This document shows, one piece after another, positions 13,810 to 15,205 of a stretch of DNA of 15,205 nt. The translations under genes and the position numbers were made by a program. Numbering within the stretch: position 1 is the first letter of the stretch; each line of letters opens with the position of its first letter. Under the pieces are notes generated by a model. That model worked only from the letters and a program-made list of their open reading frames with translations, made no database searches and had not been told where the DNA came from. Source of the DNA: an uncultured Clostridia bacterium (GTDB lineage Bacteria; Bacillota; Clostridia; Christensenellales; UBA1242); NCBI GenBank assembly GCA_934725745.1, contig CAKVCH010000003.1:1-15205 (forward strand), in the 5' to 3' direction.

Positions 13810-15205
13810 ATGCTTCAAGTTATAAATGTTTCTCTCAATTTCGGGAGCAGAAAATTGTTTAGCGATGTCAATCTTAAATTTACTAAAGGCAATTGTTATG
13901 GAGTTATCGGTGCAAATGGCGCTGGGAAATCCACTTTTTTGAAATTGCTCTCGGGTGAAATCGAGACGACAAAAGGCGAAATTGTCCTAGATAAGAATGA
14001 AAGAATGTCCGTTTTGCAACAAAACCAAAACGCTTACGATGAAGAAACAGTTTTAAGAACCGTTCTTTTGGGACACAAGCGTCTTATGGAAGTTTGGGAC
14101 GAAAAAGATAGGCTTTATGAAAAGACTGACTTTACAGAAGAAGACGGAATTAGGGCTGGCGAACTTGAAACAGAATTCGCCGACCTTGGCGGTTGGGAAG
14201 CGGAAGGAAACGCAGAGAGTTTACTTGCTGATATTGGAATTCCAAGCGAGTTTTATCAAACAAAAATGAAAGATTTGGACAGTAAACTTAAAGTTAAGGT
14301 TCTTTTAGCGCAAGCACTTTTTGATAATCCAGACATTCTGCTACTAGATGAGCCAACAAATAACCTTGACATTAAGACCATTGCGTGGCTTGAAAACTTT
14401 TTGCTAAATTATGAAAACACAGTTATCACAGTCTCACACAATAGGCACTTTTTAAACAAGGTTTGTACCCATATTTGCGATGTCGACTATGGCAAAATCT
14501 CAATTTATGTCGGAAACTACGACTTCTGGTATGAAACAAGTCAACTTATTTTAAGGCAACAAAAGGAAGCCAACAAAAAGGCGGAAGCGCGCGCGAAAGA
14601 GTTGCAAGACTTTATTGCAAGATTCTCCGCCAACGCAAGTAAAAGCAAGCAAGCGACAAGCCGTAAAAAAGAGCTTGAAAAACTCACAATCGAAGACATT
14701 AAGCCAAGTTCAAGAAAATATCCTTTTATTGATTTTAGATTTGAAAGGCAAATTGGTAACGATGTTTTAATTGTGAAAAACTTGACCAAGCCAGGATATT
14801 TTGAAAATGTAAGTTTTGTCGTAAATAAAGACGATAAAATAGCATTTTTGTCCGACAATGTAAATAGCATTTCTGCCCTATTTAACTGCATTGCGGGCGT
14901 CGACAAAGACTACACGGGGACGGTCACTTGGGGAAAAACAATAACCTATTCTTATCTTCCAAAAGAATATAATAAAATGTTTGAAACAGATTTAAGCCTA
15001 ACCGACTGGCTTGGGCAATTTAGTAAGGAAAAAGATTCGACTTTCCTTCGCAGTTGGCTTGGAAGAATGCTCTTTTCGGGCGAAGAAGCGCTCAAACCAG
15101 CGCGCGTGCTAAGTGGTGGCGAAAAAGTTAGATGTATGCTTTCAAAAATTATGCTTGAAAGCGGAAATGTAATTTTGCTTGATGAGCCAACGAACCACCT
15201 AGACC
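13810..15205 (+). CDS. ykpA: ABC-F ATPase, YkpA/YbiT type (3' end outside window)
   Basis: The 465 visible residues follow B. subtilis YkpA closely in layout. ABC-F proteins have two ATPase domains and no membrane part, and act on the ribosome near the E site. Domain 1 has Walker A GANGAGKST (34-42), Walker B LLLDEPTNNLD with Asp180 and Glu181, and switch His210. Residues 250-295 are the charged linker (RFSANASKSKQATSRKKELE) that reaches into the ribosome. Domain 2 keeps LSGGE (434-438) and LLDEPTNHLD (456-465, at the edge). Two elements are degenerate: the domain 1 signature reads LDSKL (156-160), and the domain 2 P-loop position reads LSDNVNSIS (347-355) without glycine or lysine. One complete composite ATP site remains. 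The ribosome site AAAAAGGAA precedes the ATG by 7-8 nt. Resistance-type activity is not indicated. Confidence 0.93.
   Translation, partial: MLQVINVSLNFGSRKLFSDVNLKFTKGNCYGVIGANGAGKSTFLKLLSGEIETTKGEIVLDKNERMSVLQQNQNAYDEETVLRTVLLGHKRLMEVWDEKDRLYEKTDFTEEDGIRAGELETEFADLGGWEAEGNAESLLADIGIPSEFYQTKMKDLDSKLKVKVLLAQALFDNPDILLLDEPTNNLDIKTIAWLENFLLNYENTVITVSHNRHFLNKVCTHICDVDYGKISIYVGNYDFWYETSQLILRQQKEANKKAEARAKELQDFIARFSANASKSKQATSRKKELEKLTIEDIKPSSRKYPFIDFRFERQIGNDVLIVKNLTKPGYFENVSFVVNKDDKIAFLSDNVNSISALFNCIAGVDKDYTGTVTWGKTITYSYLPKEYNKMFETDLSLTDWLGQFSKEKDSTFLRSWLGRMLFSGEEALKPARVLSGGEKVRCMLSKIMLESGNVILLDEPTNHLD

Noticed and set aside
14541..14906. 121-codon minus-strand frame
   Set aside because: Antisense shadow of the ABC-F linker and second ATPase domain; its Leu/Ser/Ala-rich composition is typical of such shadows.
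1..15205. CRISPR array, tRNA/rRNA genes, insertion sequences or prophage genes
   Set aside because: No regularly spaced direct repeats, no cloverleaf or rRNA core motifs, and no transposase or integrase frames on reading both strands.

Overview
The window is low-GC, Gram-positive-style DNA. It has strong AGGAGG-type ribosome binding sites, TTGACA/TATAAT-like promoters, U-tailed hairpin terminators, TAA/TAG stops and the standard code with TGG for Trp. The gene families (InlB B-repeat surface protein, LmrCD/YfiBC-type ABC exporter, YkpA-type ABC-F) point to Bacillota, probably an uncultured gut-type clostridial or related lineage. The exact class cannot be fixed from this sequence. No tRNA, rRNA, CRISPR array, transposase or phage gene is visible.

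Layout. (1) Positions 1-6966, minus strand: one uninterrupted reading frame of 2322 codons that leaves the window without a stop. It encodes an Asn/Gln-rich cytoplasmic head, one membrane anchor and about 18-19 diverged InlB B-repeat modules facing outward. (2) Positions 6967-7921: a very AT-rich, apparently non-coding kilobase. It holds a good promoter for the giant gene, three perfect DnaA-box-like 9-mers (two as an inverted repeat), a cluster of CGACC/GGTCG dyads beside another possible promoter, and the galE terminator. (3) Positions 7922-8929, minus: galE. (4) Positions 8930-9155: divergent promoters whose -35 boxes lie only 10 bp apart, with several perfect palindromes. (5) Positions 9156-12795, plus: a two-gene operon for a heterodimeric ABC exporter, ended by a strong terminator. 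(6) Positions 13057-13470, plus: an unrecognised 137-aa protein with its own promoter and terminator. (7) Position 13810 to the end, plus: an ABC-F ATPase of the YkpA/YbiT type, cut by the window edge, behind a leader of about 165 nt.

How they may fit together. GalE makes UDP-galactose (perhaps also UDP-GalNAc) for surface glycans, and the giant protein is an envelope or adhesin-like molecule, so the left half looks concerned with the cell surface. The right half carries an exporter and a ribosome-associated ATPase. Both ABC systems show complementary degeneracy: each keeps one canonical composite ATP site and has lost the other. The most unusual items are the giant type II-anchored repeat protein with a G7 tract early in its frame, the regulatory-looking kilobase in front of it, and the non-canonical P-loops of the ATPases.
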